Shown here piece after piece: positions 34,911 through 47,117 of a DNA stretch of 64,000 nt. Within the stretch, counting starts at the first letter, position 1; each line of letters opens with the position of its first letter. Origin of the DNA: Carettochelys insculpta (Eukaryota; Chordata; Testudines; Carettochelyidae); contig NC_134137.1 of the NCBI RefSeq assembly GCF_033958435.1, forward strand, positions 123,416,001 to 123,480,000. Reading direction: 5' to 3'. Made by a program: the position numbers and the translations under genes. The notes below the pieces were generated by a model. That model was not told the origin of the DNA and made no database searches. It saw nothing but the letters and a program-made list of their open reading frames with translations.

Positions 34911-36489
34911 CATTACAACGTCCACCTGAAATTGAGAGGAGATATTTACAGCTGTCACTAAAGTGAGAGTTAAACCACATGATCTCCAGGAGTTATGGGC
35001 TAGTGCATTAACCTATTGATACTTTATATCCCAAGCTCTACAATATTTTTATAGCATGAAGATTGTTCAGGTCAAATAGACGTGGCTACATTGTTTCCAT
35101 TGAAGCATTCTGTCATCTTCAGCTTCAATGGTGATTCATCAGAAGTCTGTCACATTAGAATAGCTGGGCCCAAACTGGCAAGTATCTAGAAAGCACCCAA
35201 GCAATCACTTGACTGCCTCACATAACAGAGAGTAATTTGCGGACATGAACAGGGAAGAAGGAAAATGAAGCAGAGGTAGCAGAGAGGAAGGATAAAGCCA
35301 TTGAAGGGTAAATGCCTCCATTTAGTGCAATCTGGTGTATTCCAGAGACTAAAAAAAGTCTTGATTTCTCCTCAGACACAGCCAGGCTGTCATTCTCATG
35401 TCTCTCCCAGATATTTTCATTACTTGCTTCACCAGTAACCTTCAATTTCTTCCCCTCTTCTCCCCAAATTCAGTCTTGCTTCATCCATCAAAGAATTCCA
35501 CAGTTTTGCACTTTATCTCAGCCCCTTCAGTTTTATCTTCCCAGTCTCGAAAAGCATGATCCTACCAATTGCTTTTGCAGGGGGAGAAGAGAGGCTGAAC
35601 AGAAGAAAGTGGCTGACTTTGGCAGGACTTGCACAGCCACTCAGATCTCTTACTTCAGTCTTCATTCTGTCCCCCTCTACCAACCGCAGTTCACATTCCA
35701 TGGCTTATGCCAAGGAGGTGGGAGGAGATCTTGTACCCTGTTTTGTGTGTTCCCCTTCCCACTCTTATCCAGAGCAGCCAGCAGCCAGAGAAAAGGCTGA
35801 AAGAACAATGATGATTGCAGGTGTCTTCAGTTGTTCCTCCAAACATTCATACATTCCTTTTTGTTATAGGCAGGCCCGATTAGTGCTGTCTATTACTAAG
35901 CTTGTCCAACACATCCTGATATGAGAGTCTGGAAATTCCTGATCAAACCCTTGATTTAAACCACACGGTCAGCTGGGACCAAAGTTGGTTTTACAATATG
36001 CCAGTGTCAGAGCCAAACAGCATGTAGGCAATAGCTAAGATTTCCATAGATTTCGGCCTGCTTCCCATCTCCCATCCCCGACTGTGACTAGTGCATACCT
36101 TTAGAACTAGTAAGGTGAAGATGAATAAGACTGCTTCTGCTTTTACTGATTTCTGCTGTGATTCAGCCTGCGTGTCATTTACCGAACTGTAAAGTAGAGC
36201 TAAAATCTGAGTTTCTTTTATGTACTTTATCTAAAAGTTTTCCTTAACATGAGTTTCTTTTGTTTATCTGAAACTTGTCCCTAAACTTTCATTTTTGCTT
36301 CAAGTACGCACTAGGTCACACTGTGCTGTGGTACACCAATGTGCACCTGGAGGAACTCTACTGAAATTTATGCTGTTGCCACCCCCTCGTTAATGCAGTC
36401 GTAACTGAAAACATAACATGGCTTCTTGTGTTGGCTTTCAGGCCATTTGAGAGAGTCTCTTACTGATAACTCTGTTTTTCCTCAGTCTG
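34911..36489. other. No gene seen
   Basis: Open frames of 162 and 122 codons overlap at 35.3-35.9 kb on the plus strand, in pyrimidine-rich DNA. They are Ser/Pro/Phe-rich with no domain I recognise. Confidence 0.5.
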
Positions 36490-36660
36490 CCGATCTCAAA
36501 AGGCTTTCCAAAGCAAGTTCAATTGCCCCATTTTACAGATAGAAAAACTAAGACAAAAAGAGGTGAAGTGTCTTGCTCAAGGTAGGGTGGAGCAAGCTGG
36601 GCTAGGAACTAGAGTCTCTCAGGCCATTGACCTATTCACTGGAGCATGCTGCCTCCCCTT
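36490..36660 (-). repeat. MIR-type SINE
   Basis: It reads CCCCATTTTACAGATAGAAA, GAGGTGAAGTGTCTTGCTCA and AACTAGAGTCTCTCAGGCCA, the reverse complement of the MIR core and tRNA-related part. Confidence 0.7.
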
Positions 36661-38456
36661 AGCCTGTCTCTGTCTGACAATTGTGCAAGTGCAGCTCCGA
36701 GTGCCAATTATGGTTTTAATTACAAAATCATTTATGAGTGCCTGTACATACCAAGCAGCTAAAGCACTCTGTGTTACATGTATTGCTCTGCTGTTTGCAA
36801 GACAGGCATGTTTGACATATTTTCCATTTCACCAAGTTACTTGTGCTGTTTTTTACTGAATAGGTTTTAAATTGCACATATTCAAATTGTTCAGCACTCA
36901 GTTCTGTCCCATCTCTAGGTTGACAGATTAGTGTTTTGTATGTGTGCTCTGTTTGCAATAGGCAGTCTTTTAGGTCAGCATTTCACAAGTTATACACAAA
37001 AATTTAGATAATGTATAAAACAACAGGCCTGATTCTCCATAGCCTTACACCCATAGGCATTTACACCTGTGACAACATGGTGTGAAATACTTTCAAATTA
37101 GAGTGGTATCATTTTACACTCAGTTGATACCCACATTACACAACTGGGAACAGCTATCCAAGGTGTAAGGGGTGGGTGGGATGGGAGAATTCGATCGATT
37201 GGGTTCAGTGGGATTCAAGTGTCTCAGAAGGGGAGTTTTGCCTGAATAATGGCTGAGTAAGGATGGTAGAGGCAAGATTTTTAAAGGTATTTGTGTGTCC
37301 ACTTTTGCAGAGAGGTACCTAGTGGCATTCTAGCTGTTTGCACATTCCACTGATTTTAAAGCACCTGGAAGCAGCTTTAGGTACCTAAATACCTTTAAAA
37401 ACCTGGCCATTGTTCCTTCATATTTATTATTTAACATCACTTGACTATTTAAGGCCCATTACCGTTCAAGTCAAAAGCTTTTGATTCACAGAGTGCAAAA
37501 TCTTGTTATTCCCCAAGAACACAACCAGATAAATTAGGTCAAAAGCATAAATACACCTACTGAAAGACAGTAATGTAATGTCACTTTATTTTTTAGGATT
37601 CATGATGAAACCACACAAGAACCCCAAAATATTGGGAGAGAAAACAGGTTGCTGCTTAAGCAGAGAGACACAACTCGTCCTACTTTGGTTTTCCACTGAT
37701 TTTTTCCAGACTGTCTGTTTGTGAGCTGACTCTGATCACATGGCATCTCTTAAAGCTCTCTAGTCTGGAAGTAGGACCAAGAAATCCCTGGCATTTAGAA
37801 TTATAGCTGGTGTTGTTTTTAGCCAGTTCCCGGTAACTCACATTCCTTCCCTGTAAATCCATTCAATAAAAAATAAAGGACCCCAGTGACCAAGACACAT
37901 CCAAGTTTAGTCTGATGGGAGGTCTGCAGTTTTGCTATGTCTGATGATGCTGGTCAGGGAAAGAAAGTGATTCTTGATTCTCTTGTTTGTTCTTAATGGA
38001 TACCATTTGCATTACCCCAGCGGGAGCACTCTCCCTCTTTTACCACCTCCTTCAGCCAAGAAAATCTCTATACATTTTTGTTTATTTAAGGGGCAACCTC
38101 TGGTAACTATTCTGATCTGTTGCTACATCTGAAAGTGCCCAGTCCTGCCAGGTGTTAAGTGCCCCTTCAGAGGTACTGAGCTCTTTCAGAATGCAGTGGA
38201 GTCAGCGGGAATGGAGGATGTTGAGCATCACGCAGAAGGCCCTAAACAACTTGCAACATCAAGCCTTCAACATTTACTAGGGAATCTCTGGCTCATATCT
38301 TGCAATTTCTTGTACTTCAGCAGACGACTGTGCCCACACAGAGACTCTTTGGTTCCCCGTGTGCAAGACATTACAGAGTCAGAGCTTTAACGTAGAATCC
38401 CCCTAAATCTGTTAGTGTGCACTCATAAATAAAGGAGTCACACAGTCTGTTAAGAC
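36661..38456. other. No gene seen
   Basis: AT-rich unique-looking sequence. Confidence 0.55.
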
Positions 38457-39230
38457 AAGTATCGGAGGGGTAGCCATGTTAGTCTGGATCTGTAACAGCA
38501 ACGAAGGGTCCTGTGGCACCTTATAGACTAACAGAAAATTTTTGAGCATGAGCTTTTGTGAGCACAGACTCACTTCATCAGATGCTGGTCATGGAAATCT
38601 GCAGGGCCAGGTATAAATAAGCCAGAGCAAGGCTGGGGATAACAAGGTTAGCTCAGTCAGGGAGGGTGAGGCTTACTACCAGCAGTTGATCTGGAGGTGT
38701 GAACACCAAGGGAGGGGAAGCTGCTTTTGTATTTAGCCAGCCATTCACAGTCTTTGCTTAAGCCTGAGCTGAGGGTTTCGAATTTGCAGATGAATTATAG
38801 CTCAGCAATTTCTCTTTGGAGTCTGGTCCTGAAATTTCTTTGCTGTAGGACAGCTACTTTTAAGTTTGCTACTGTGTGGCCCGGGATATTGAAGTGCTCT
38901 CCTATGGGTTTTTGTATATTGCCATTTCTGATATCTGATTTGTGTGCATTTATTCTTTTACATAGAGACTGTCCAGTTTGTCCGATGTATATAGCAGAGG
39001 GGCATTGCTGGCACAAATTATACTGGTAGATGTGCAGCTGAATGAACCCACAATGGTGTGGCTGATCTGGTTAGGTCCTGTAATGGTGTTGCTGGTGTCG
39101 ATATGTGGGCACAGCTGGCAATGAGGTTTGTTGCATGGATGGGTCCCTGAGTTAGAGTGACTGTGGTGTGGTAGTGAACTTTCAAAGGTCTACACAGGGG
39201 GAGAGTCAAGATGAAATCAGTTACGCTGTA
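38457..39230 (-). pseudogene. Penelope-like element: GIY-YIG endonuclease and 3' end
   Basis: On the minus strand a frame from 39016 to 38795 reads MCQQCPSAIYIGQTGQSLCK, then RINAHKSDIRNGNIQKPIGE, HFNIPGHTV and a final IAEL with a stop. The YIG part of the GIY-YIG motif is intact, unlike the copy at 14433. Upstream pieces of the Cys/His linker (CAHI, TGPNQ-like wording) can be found in shifted frames to about 39200. Downstream, the 3' end reaches 38457 with GGTAGCCATGTTAGTCTGGA and CACTTCATCAGATGC on the plus strand. The reverse transcriptase is missing, so this is a 5'-truncated copy. Confidence 0.85.
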
Positions 39231-40919
39231 CATCTTCTTCACGTTGGGGCAACGACTCCTCTCTCTCTGCCCTGTGTTTAGGTCTCCAGCTGGTTTCTGG
39301 GGTAGGGAGCCTAGCCACTCCCTGTGGGACTTCGCCCCCTGTTTCTACACAACTATTTGTACCTTGTAAGTCACTAGCACAGTCACTCCCTATCTCTCCT
39401 TTCTTCTCCCACACCTCCTAAATCGGGTGGCATTTAAAGGCTTCCAGCAAGCCTGAAATAGAGTCAGCTGGCCCCTGTCTGCCTGGGCCAGCTCCCAGCC
39501 AGTTATTCCTAATTGTCCTGCATCTGTCTACCCTTAATTAGCAGGCCTTTCACCCTTTTGGGGCTGTCTTTTCCCTACTCTGTAACAGACCTCTGGTCTG
39601 ACCTTGTCACACTGTTTTACTAACTATACCTTACATTACTGAATCGGCAAGTTAAAAGTGAAAAGGGGCTTATTTACTTCTTGAATTCTGGTCAGTTTAG
39701 AAAATGATAGTAGATGGGTCACTTCCACTTTTATCAGTAATGATTTTTGTGTTCTGACTCCTATTCTAGCATAATGTTCTTTTGATTGAATGTGATAGAA
39801 AAAACATTGATTATTTTTCAAAATGATTTTTCATTAAGTGCTTTTCATTCTAAATTTAATGGAAAAACTCCCATGCACAGTGGGTTTCCTAAATCTTTTC
39901 CTAAATTCTAAATTCTTAATTTGAACCTTTAACCGCCTCAGAAGTACCTCTGTCAAAATCCAGTATGAAATTCCTGTCTCCAGTCAAAAAAGTGAAAAAT
40001 AAATTGAGAGCCTAAAATCCAGCAATGGTTTTTGGATCCTCAAATTCAGTGAAAAGTTTAAGGTGTCCAACATCCTCAGTGAAAAATAGATCTTTCTGTT
40101 TTATGCTAAGACCATCTTATGAAATCTTCAACATGACAAATATTTAATATAGTATTAACATTGTAAGTTATATTATTGCTCTGGTGTTTGACTGTGATTC
40201 ATAAAGTTTTTTTAATTAATTTTCTTAAGCAATTATCAGATAGTGCTCTGTGTTTGACAGTATTGAGAACTGAAAGAATCCTTTCACCTCTTTTTCTAAA
40301 ATCTGTTTAAAGTTTGAAAGGTATTAGGAGCATAAAGAAGTTATACAGATGGATTTTCAAAGACTTTAACAAAAACAGGACTAAATCATCCATGATTGAT
40401 CAAAGGGATAAATGGATTTAAATCTTGAAAGGCAAAAGCTTCAAATTCAGTATTTTACTGAAGCGTGAACTCTAAAGGAATAATTTTACTGCTTTTGCCC
40501 TAACACCATACAGATGTACTGAAACAATATTTATGTCCCTAATTCTTACCATAATCTACAGGGGAATGGAGATGACTGATACTCAGTTCTGTTTACCACA
40601 GAAATATACTGATCAGATTTTCACAAGACACATTATTGATCATCTGCTTTCATAGCCCCACTTCAGTTATCATGTTACCTCAAAGTTTGGACATTAGTCA
40701 CTCCAGTGGTTTGTCTGCAATAATGCAATGTATTCCATCCAAACGGGTAAGTAACATGATGGCAGTCCACTCTAGAGGAACTGCAAGATATTGACCTGCA
40801 GAAGACCCTCTGTAGCAGGCTAATCCTGCTAACCCTTGAAAGCGTCTGTTGCTATTGCTTGTGCAGGTAGCTGTTTTTGAAATTTTCTGTGCTTTTTTTT
40901 TCCCCTTCCTCTTTAGCTC
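39231..40919. other. No gene seen; unassigned repeat-like stretch at 39240-39610
   Basis: 39240-39610 has the composition of an old LTR or similar repeat (CTTTTGGGGCTGTCTTTTCC), without ends I can define. The remainder is AT-rich. Confidence 0.45.
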
Positions 40920-41105
40920 TGCCACTCAGGTACCGTACATACCGACACTTAAGCCTGCTGGCTGTCAGCCTTATATACTGGTTGATCAGTTAAGTCCAGC
41001 TCAATAGGATAGACCATCCTCTCCTAATTAGATCAGTTAAGAACAATCTCCTCCATTTATTTGCATAGATCTCATCCTTTCTAGATCCTCCCTTTCTTCC
41101 ATAGA
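40920..41105 (-). repeat. Unassigned repeat with TATA box, reverse copy
   Basis: Read on the minus strand: GGGAGGATCTAGAAAGGATG, AGCTGGACTTAACTGATCAA and CCAGTATATAAGGCTGACAG. About 185 bp align with 43310-43490 on the plus strand. TATATAAG suggests promoter DNA of a retroelement LTR, which is inference. Confidence 0.6.
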
Positions 41106-41504
41106 TCTTTCCATTCAGTCATCATTAGCATAGATCCTGTCTCTGATCTCTCCCTTGAAGTATTGGAAGACAAACTGAGTCATTCCCCATTGAAATCTAT
41201 TTAATCCTGCGTCCTCTATTCAGAATCATTGTGACCACCATTTTGAATTTCTAATTCTAAACTATCATTAATTACTATTTATATAAAGCCTTAATCTTAA
41301 AACTAATTACTGTTAGTGCAAGCCAATGCATTACAATGATGTCATCATAGTTTTTGTACCAATCTGAAAAAAAGGTGAAATGTTATGTTTAAACACCCCT
41401 TTTTCAATTTTTCTCTGCAAGCCTTTGTGCAAGGTATGGCAAGATTTTTCAGAACAGTAAAATGCAAAATCTTTTGTTTACAATCATTTAACATAGCTAT
41501 GCAT
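41106..41504. other. No gene seen
   Basis: AT-rich. A 45-bp segment at about 41460-41505 (GCAAAATCTTTTGTTTACAA) recurs in the same orientation at about 42797-42842. Confidence 0.5.
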
Positions 41505-41600
41505 AGTAATAGAGAGATAGCTGTGGTAGTCTGTATTCTACCAAAACAAAAAAGCAGTCATGTAGCACTTTAAAGACTAACAAAATAATTTATTATCTAT
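41505..41600 (-). repeat. Penelope-like 3' end fragment
   Basis: Plus-strand GAGAGATAGCTGTGGTAGTC and GTAGCACTTTAAAGACTAAC match the 34233-34480 family. Confidence 0.6.
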
Positions 41601-42584
41601 ACGTATTTAATTCATGTAATCTTTCCTCATAAAATACTCCCTCAAGCCTTCTGTAATTTTTCCCTGTCCTGTCTGAAATCCTTCCATTCATTACTGTGTC
41701 TCTAGAAATACAGGACTCAGAATTGAACAAAATATTCTAGCTAAGAACATGCCGGGACCATAAAGAGAGGGAAAATTATGTCTTTGGTCTATAAATCACT
41801 GCCTTTCAGTATGCAGCCTAAAATTGTATTTGCCCTTTTTTGTATCATTACCAGGCAACATTGCAAATACAGCTAATTTGCTGGTAACTTTTTCTTTGAA
41901 ACCTTATTTCATACTACATCATAGTTACACTGAAGCATGTAAGAATTTAGCTAGTACTCATAAAATTATGGCTAGATCAAAAGCATCTTGTCAGCTACTG
42001 CAGGGTCTCTAATCTCCTCTTTTTGGGCAAAGCCATCAAGACGATAATGGCAAACAAATACCAGTGGTAGCTAATATCTGCCAGTATCCTGACCTTTCCC
42101 AATTCATTTTCAGACCTCAAAGTGATGTTAAGTTACAATGATGGGGTTAGACGGTACATTGTGTTATTGGATAATTCCCTTATAGCCAAGAAGAAAATGC
42201 AAATGCAGCTTTCAGCAGAGTTGCCTTTAAGGTACTTATGGACCACGTATTCAACACCATCAGGATCAATGGAGCTTTGTAAAGTTGGCTGTATTCCTTC
42301 CTTTCAGATAGATCACACAATCTCCTGAGGATGAAGATTTCCTTTTTTCCAAGATCTCCTACATGCAGTGTTCCACAAAATTCAGCCCTACGCCCCCTTT
42401 TATTGCGCATCTACAGTAGCTCAGAAGATGAAACTGTGAAACTGTTTAGGCTCAGATGCCAGCAACATAACTCCTATCTGTCTGTCAGGAGTAAAGTAAC
42501 ACTATCATCCTTCTGCTCGAAGTGCTGAAAAGCATAGGTGCTCACAAGAAATATAACTGGCTGAAGCCTAACCCTGTAACACTG
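41601..42584. other. No gene seen
   Basis: AT-rich unique-looking sequence. Confidence 0.5.
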
Positions 42585-42760
42585 GGGCAGGGATCTCTGG
42601 CCTGTGGGCCGCACCCAGTTACCAGGGTTACCTGCGGGTGGGCCTCAAGACAGTTTGTTCACCTGAGTTTCTGCAGGCACAGAGCCCTGCAGCTCCCCAT
42701 GGCCATGGTTCACCATTCCCAGTCAATGGGAGCTGTTGGAAGCAGCACAAGTCAGAGTCA
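42585..42760. repeat. Possible hAT remnant
   Basis: GGGCAGGGATCTCTGGCCTG, TGGGCCGCACC and CCAATGGGAGCTG-like wording (here TCAATGGGAGCTG) resemble a common sauropsid hAT-type repeat whose end reads CAGGGGTCTCC. There is no second end. Confidence 0.35.
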
Positions 42761-43309
42761 AAGGACTTGTCCCTTATCTTGGGGTTGTACAGACTAACTG
42801 CAAAATCTTTGGTTTACAACCATTTAACACAACAATACATCTTTAGTTCCTTTGTAGACTCACCCTGGCTGTCAGGCTGTAAGTGGACATCTGAGGAGTG
42901 CGCTGCTACCTAGGGACACCTGACAGCTGGGATAGAAACACCCAGTCCCTCCCCATTCCAGCAGGTGCCAACACGGGCCCTAGCAGGTGGCAGAGTGTCC
43001 TGCCATTGCGCCAGAGGGGCTCCAACTGAAACATACTTGCTTCTTGCAGGACTATAGGCAGTCCCCTCCGAATCACTTCAGGCCACATCACTTGGAGACT
43101 AACATCAAAGCATTGTCAAAATCCCCAAGACTGATTCTGATTTGTCTTAGGCATCGGCATGCACTTGGCCACCTTTCTGGGTTTTGGCACCTCTGGTTTA
43201 CTGGGTCAGGAGCTCCAGAAACTTTTAGGCTGGACCAGAAGAAAACATCCTTCTTCCTCAGTGGTCAGCCTAGACTCAGCTGGGCTGCTCCCGTTTAAAT
43301 TAGTGCTGC

Positions 43310-43490
43310 ACCAGGGAGGATCTAGAAAGGATGAGATCTGTGCAAATAATTGGAAGCAAATTGTGCTGAACTGATCTACTTAGGCAGGGAGGGTCTATTC
43401 TAATGAGCTGGACTTAATTGATCAACCAGTATATAAGGCTGACATCCAGAAGGCTGAAATGTAGGTGTATATGGCATTTGAGGAGCATGC
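43310..43490 (+). repeat. Unassigned repeat with TATA box, forward copy
   Basis: It reads GGGAGGATCTAGAAAGGATG, GAGCTGGACTTAATTGATCA and ACCAGTATATAAGGCTGACA. It is the inverted partner of 40920-41105; by eye roughly three quarters of positions agree. Confidence 0.6.
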
Positions 43491-43802
43491 CCAGCAGGGA
43501 AGTGGGGGTTTAGCTTGCTCAGCCCATAAAGAGGAGTTAACACTTTCCCAGTGTGGGGTGAGTGCACCTCATCATATATACCTTAAATGTTATAATGTAG
43601 CTACATGTTGTATTCTGGCTATTTAAGTTACAGTTGTACCTGTTGAGATGTTTAAGTGGTATTTTAGTTCCCCCACCATTTTGGCCTTTTATATTGCCCC
43701 CTCCCCACTTCTACAAAGTTTCTGACATCCTTAATTCTTATTCACTTCTGGATCCACCATAAGGTCATAGTCTTCATCTTCAGAGCCCTCAGGGTATTAC
43801 AG

Positions 43803-44145
43803 CAGGGGTGTAAAAAGTGGAGGGGTGGGCCCCCCCCAGGGTGTGTATGTGAAATTTTATAAGCAGGCAGAGCACAGTAGGCTGCTGGGTCTCAGACTTC
43901 TCCATCTCATTAAAAAAGTTGAAATATGTTGCTGTTTTTATGCATGTGTATTCACATTTATATACTGATTAATTATGTCTTTACCTTCTACATATGTATT
44001 TTCTCATGCCAAAAGGTTTATTTTTTCATATGATCATAACCAAAATTTCCATTGGTTTGGATTACGTTAGACAGGTTGAGGGGCAGAGGCTGCTAATTGC
44101 AGGGATAAAAAGTGTGGCCTGATGTAAAAAGTTTGCTCACCCCTG
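43803..44145. mobile_element. hAT MITE with CAGGGGTG ends
   Basis: The left end CAGGGGTGTAAAAAGTGG and the right end (reverse-complemented CAGGGGTGAGCAAACTTTTT) are hAT-type inverted repeats 343 bp apart. The 8-bp flanks do not match. The interior is AT-rich and non-coding. Confidence 0.65.
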
Positions 44146-44356
44146 GACAAGGTGATTATTTTAGGGGTCAATTTTCTTGATATACTCCACCCAGAATATT
44201 TTGGTTAGAAAGATCATCTCATTTGTTGGAGTCATAATGAAACTTTTTCATGCTAAGGTCAGACTGTTTTCAATGGAGTCAACAATTCTAGGAACCTATA
44301 ATGCAGAGAGCTCCAAGAGAATCAATTCTGGGCAAGCCTATTTTAATGGCAGTACA

Positions 44357-44513
44357 CATCTCATAGAACTGGAAGGGACTTTGGGAGGTCATCTAGTCCA
44401 GTTCCCTGCCCTCTTGGCAGGGCCAAGCACCTTCCCTAACTTGTTTCCTCAAAGATTAAACTCACAACCCTGGATTTAACAAGCTAATGTGCAAACCACT
44501 GAGCTATTTTGAA
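44357..44513 (-). repeat. CR1 LINE 3' end
   Basis: TCTCATAGAACTGGAAGGGA, GGTCATCTAGTCCAGTTCCC and a later CAAACCACTGAGCTATTTTG are the classic reversed CR1 tail. Confidence 0.85.
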
Positions 44514-46911
44514 AGGAGCACTTCAATTCCTGTTGAAAAGAAAAGAACCACAGTGTATTTTCTAGGCACAAAATTATATGATTGCTCTTGCAAATTTGGT
44601 CCTGAAATTATTGAACCCATAAAAATGAAGGACAGGGGGTGAGTTTAAAAATGTAGTCCAAGATGACAAGCTTATTTTGCAACTGAAAAGTTGTTGCATG
44701 GTCTGGCCTGAAACAGCCTTTAGAACTGAAACTATAATTGGAACTGTAATGCAACTAGACAGCTGAGATAATAAAATATCGTCTTCATTAGAGGCTGTAA
44801 CCTTGATTAGTCTTTCCAGTAAAGGAAGGGGTCATGACTGACATTTACAAGTGAATAGAGTTAGCTGTGCTTCAGAGCAGATAAAACATTTCTCCTCTCC
44901 TTGAACTTAAGTACACAACAGATAGATATAGCACACAACTTTCACCATTATTTAAAATGCTGCTTAGTTTGCATTAGCGAATAAAATTTTTAAAAATTAT
45001 TTCAAGGTGTGTGGAATAAGTGGCTGATTTAACACTTGAGTTCTCTCAGTTGCGAGAACATAATTTTATTTAGGTCTGGATCTGGCCACCCTTACTTATA
45101 TTTGAAGTTAATAAGTATTTCTCAGTTTGAGGAAGTATGATAGAATATGGCCTTTGGTCATTACGGTCACCATATTAATGGAAATTGAATGATTTTAGGA
45201 AAGCTTTTATACTGCAGAATTTTGACAATGGTTTCAGGTTGATTTTGTGAACTTACTAATGAGTTATCTTTGGTAGATTTTGTCAATAGTCTGACTCAGA
45301 GTTACTCAATAATGATGTACTAGTATTGTAAAAGTTACATCTTGCTGTGGACTTTTGATATTCCTGAAAGTACACAAGACAAACATCCTGGTTCCCAAAA
45401 TATTAACACATTATCAAATTATCAAAACTTCTCACATTAAATATTGTTTTAGAATCTGCTTGTGTAATCCTGAACAACTGTATTCATCACTCAAATTTTA
45501 TATAAGTAAAATGAATGGTAAAATATTGTTGTAAAGCCTGGAAATTTAATTTGGAATTCTCCAATTTAACTTGAAATTCCATGTATGACAGGAACAACAA
45601 GAAGTCCTGTGGCAGCTTATAAGGTTGGTCTCGAAGATACAGACTAACACAGCTACCTCTCTAATACATATATAACAGGGTGTCTCAGCAGATTTCTGGG
45701 TGCTTCCACTTCTACTCCTGTCTACAAGGATTTCTAACAGAACTGGTAGAAAAGAAATGAAAAGAAACCCTTGTTGGTTTTGTCCTTCTATTTTTGTCAA
45801 ATTTTTCATTTTTGTTGAAATTTCCAAATTTACATATTTTGAAAAGGTCTAATTCTTGGAATATTCACATGCAATATTTTAGTGCTTTTGATGGTTGGGA
45901 CTTAAAGAATTTAGATTTTAAAAAATTCACATATATCTTCTTCATAGAGGTGCAGGTATTTAGGAACTTCAAATTCAGTTTTGCCAGTGGCCAGAGGTCT
46001 GAAATTGTGCTCTTCTCCCCTCCTCTCCTCATCACGTCACCGACGCCCCCTCTGAACGCCTTCATTATATTCTAAAGCAGGCATGTTTAAATTGTTTGCC
46101 TTAAAATTGATTCTGAAGTAAGTTTTTTCTTCTCTTTGACCTTGGCTTATCATAGAAAGACTTTCTGTAGGCTCTGGTATATTAAAGTTAAATTTTCTGA
46201 ATGAGTCTGTCTCCAAAAGTCTCTTAGTGGCTGGCTGGTAGCGCACATTCTCACTGAAAAACAGCTGAATTAATTTCAAGAACTTTCAGTAATGCCATAT
46301 GAAGAATGTGTCAATGTGAAGCTTTTTCAATAGCTGAATGACACATAACAGTGCTAATTCACAAAGTACTGCTGAGCACTTTTATGCAATGTTACTTTTC
46401 ATCTTCCACACAATTGCTTGCTCACTTATTGTGTTCCATATGAAATTACTCATATGCCTATCTGACATGTTCTCCTAGCTGCATTCACATGTGCCTCCAA
46501 GATTTAGTTATTATCCTGTCTGGAATGAAGTCTGAGCTGCCTACGAACAATTAAACAATTATTCTTGGGTTTTATGTTTCTCTACCTCAGCAGCATTTTA
46601 GTAAAAATTGCTCTATCCTATATTAAGCAAGTTTTCTTAATTTCCCTTCCATTATTCTGCTGTCTTGGATAGAAGCTTGTTGTCTTAGGTCCAATGTAAA
46701 TAAGGCAGAGGTGATTCAATTAGAGAATTGACAGAGTTAATAATTCATCCTATTAGTGTGATCTGCCAGTCTGCCACATGATGTAAGGCTTAGTTTTGCG
46801 TTCTCTGCTAATTGTAGAATCGGACCCTCCTTAACAATTGAACCTGGTTTACAGGGAAAACTGAGTTCAGTTTAGTTCGTCACTCACTACTGTGAAATGT
46901 GATTGAGTTGA
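44514..46911. other. No gene seen; small Penelope-like fragment at 45597-45665
   Basis: Mostly AT-rich. At 45597-45665, AGAAGTCCTGTGGCAGCTTA is joined to ACAGACTAACACAGCTACCT, two pieces of the Penelope-like 3' end in opposite orientations. Confidence 0.5.
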
Positions 46912-47117
46912 CCTAACCTGCAGTGTAGATGTAGTTAGGTTGATGGAAAAATTCTTTTTAATGATCTAGCTATCACTTCTTGGGTCCAGGAGGGAAGCAT
47001 GGATTTACTGCAGTGGTGGGGGAAGAAAACCCTTCTGCCACTGTAAATAGTGTGTGTGCTACAGTAGTTAAGCTGCAGTTGTGCCACTGTAGTTCTTGTG
47101 GTGTAGACACCCATTAC
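46912..47117. repeat. Possible DNA-transposon remnant
   Basis: CCTGCAGTGTAGATGTAGTT on the left is mirrored loosely by GTAGTTCTTGTGGTGTAGAC on the right. GTGTAGAC-type ends and an interior with mirrored CACTG/CAGTGG words suggest a MITE. Boundaries are uncertain. Confidence 0.4.

Noticed and set aside
35312..35924. Two overlapping plus-strand frames of 162 and 122 codons
   Set aside because: Pyrimidine-rich, no domain, no supporting splice sites, and overlapping in different frames. Best read as chance.
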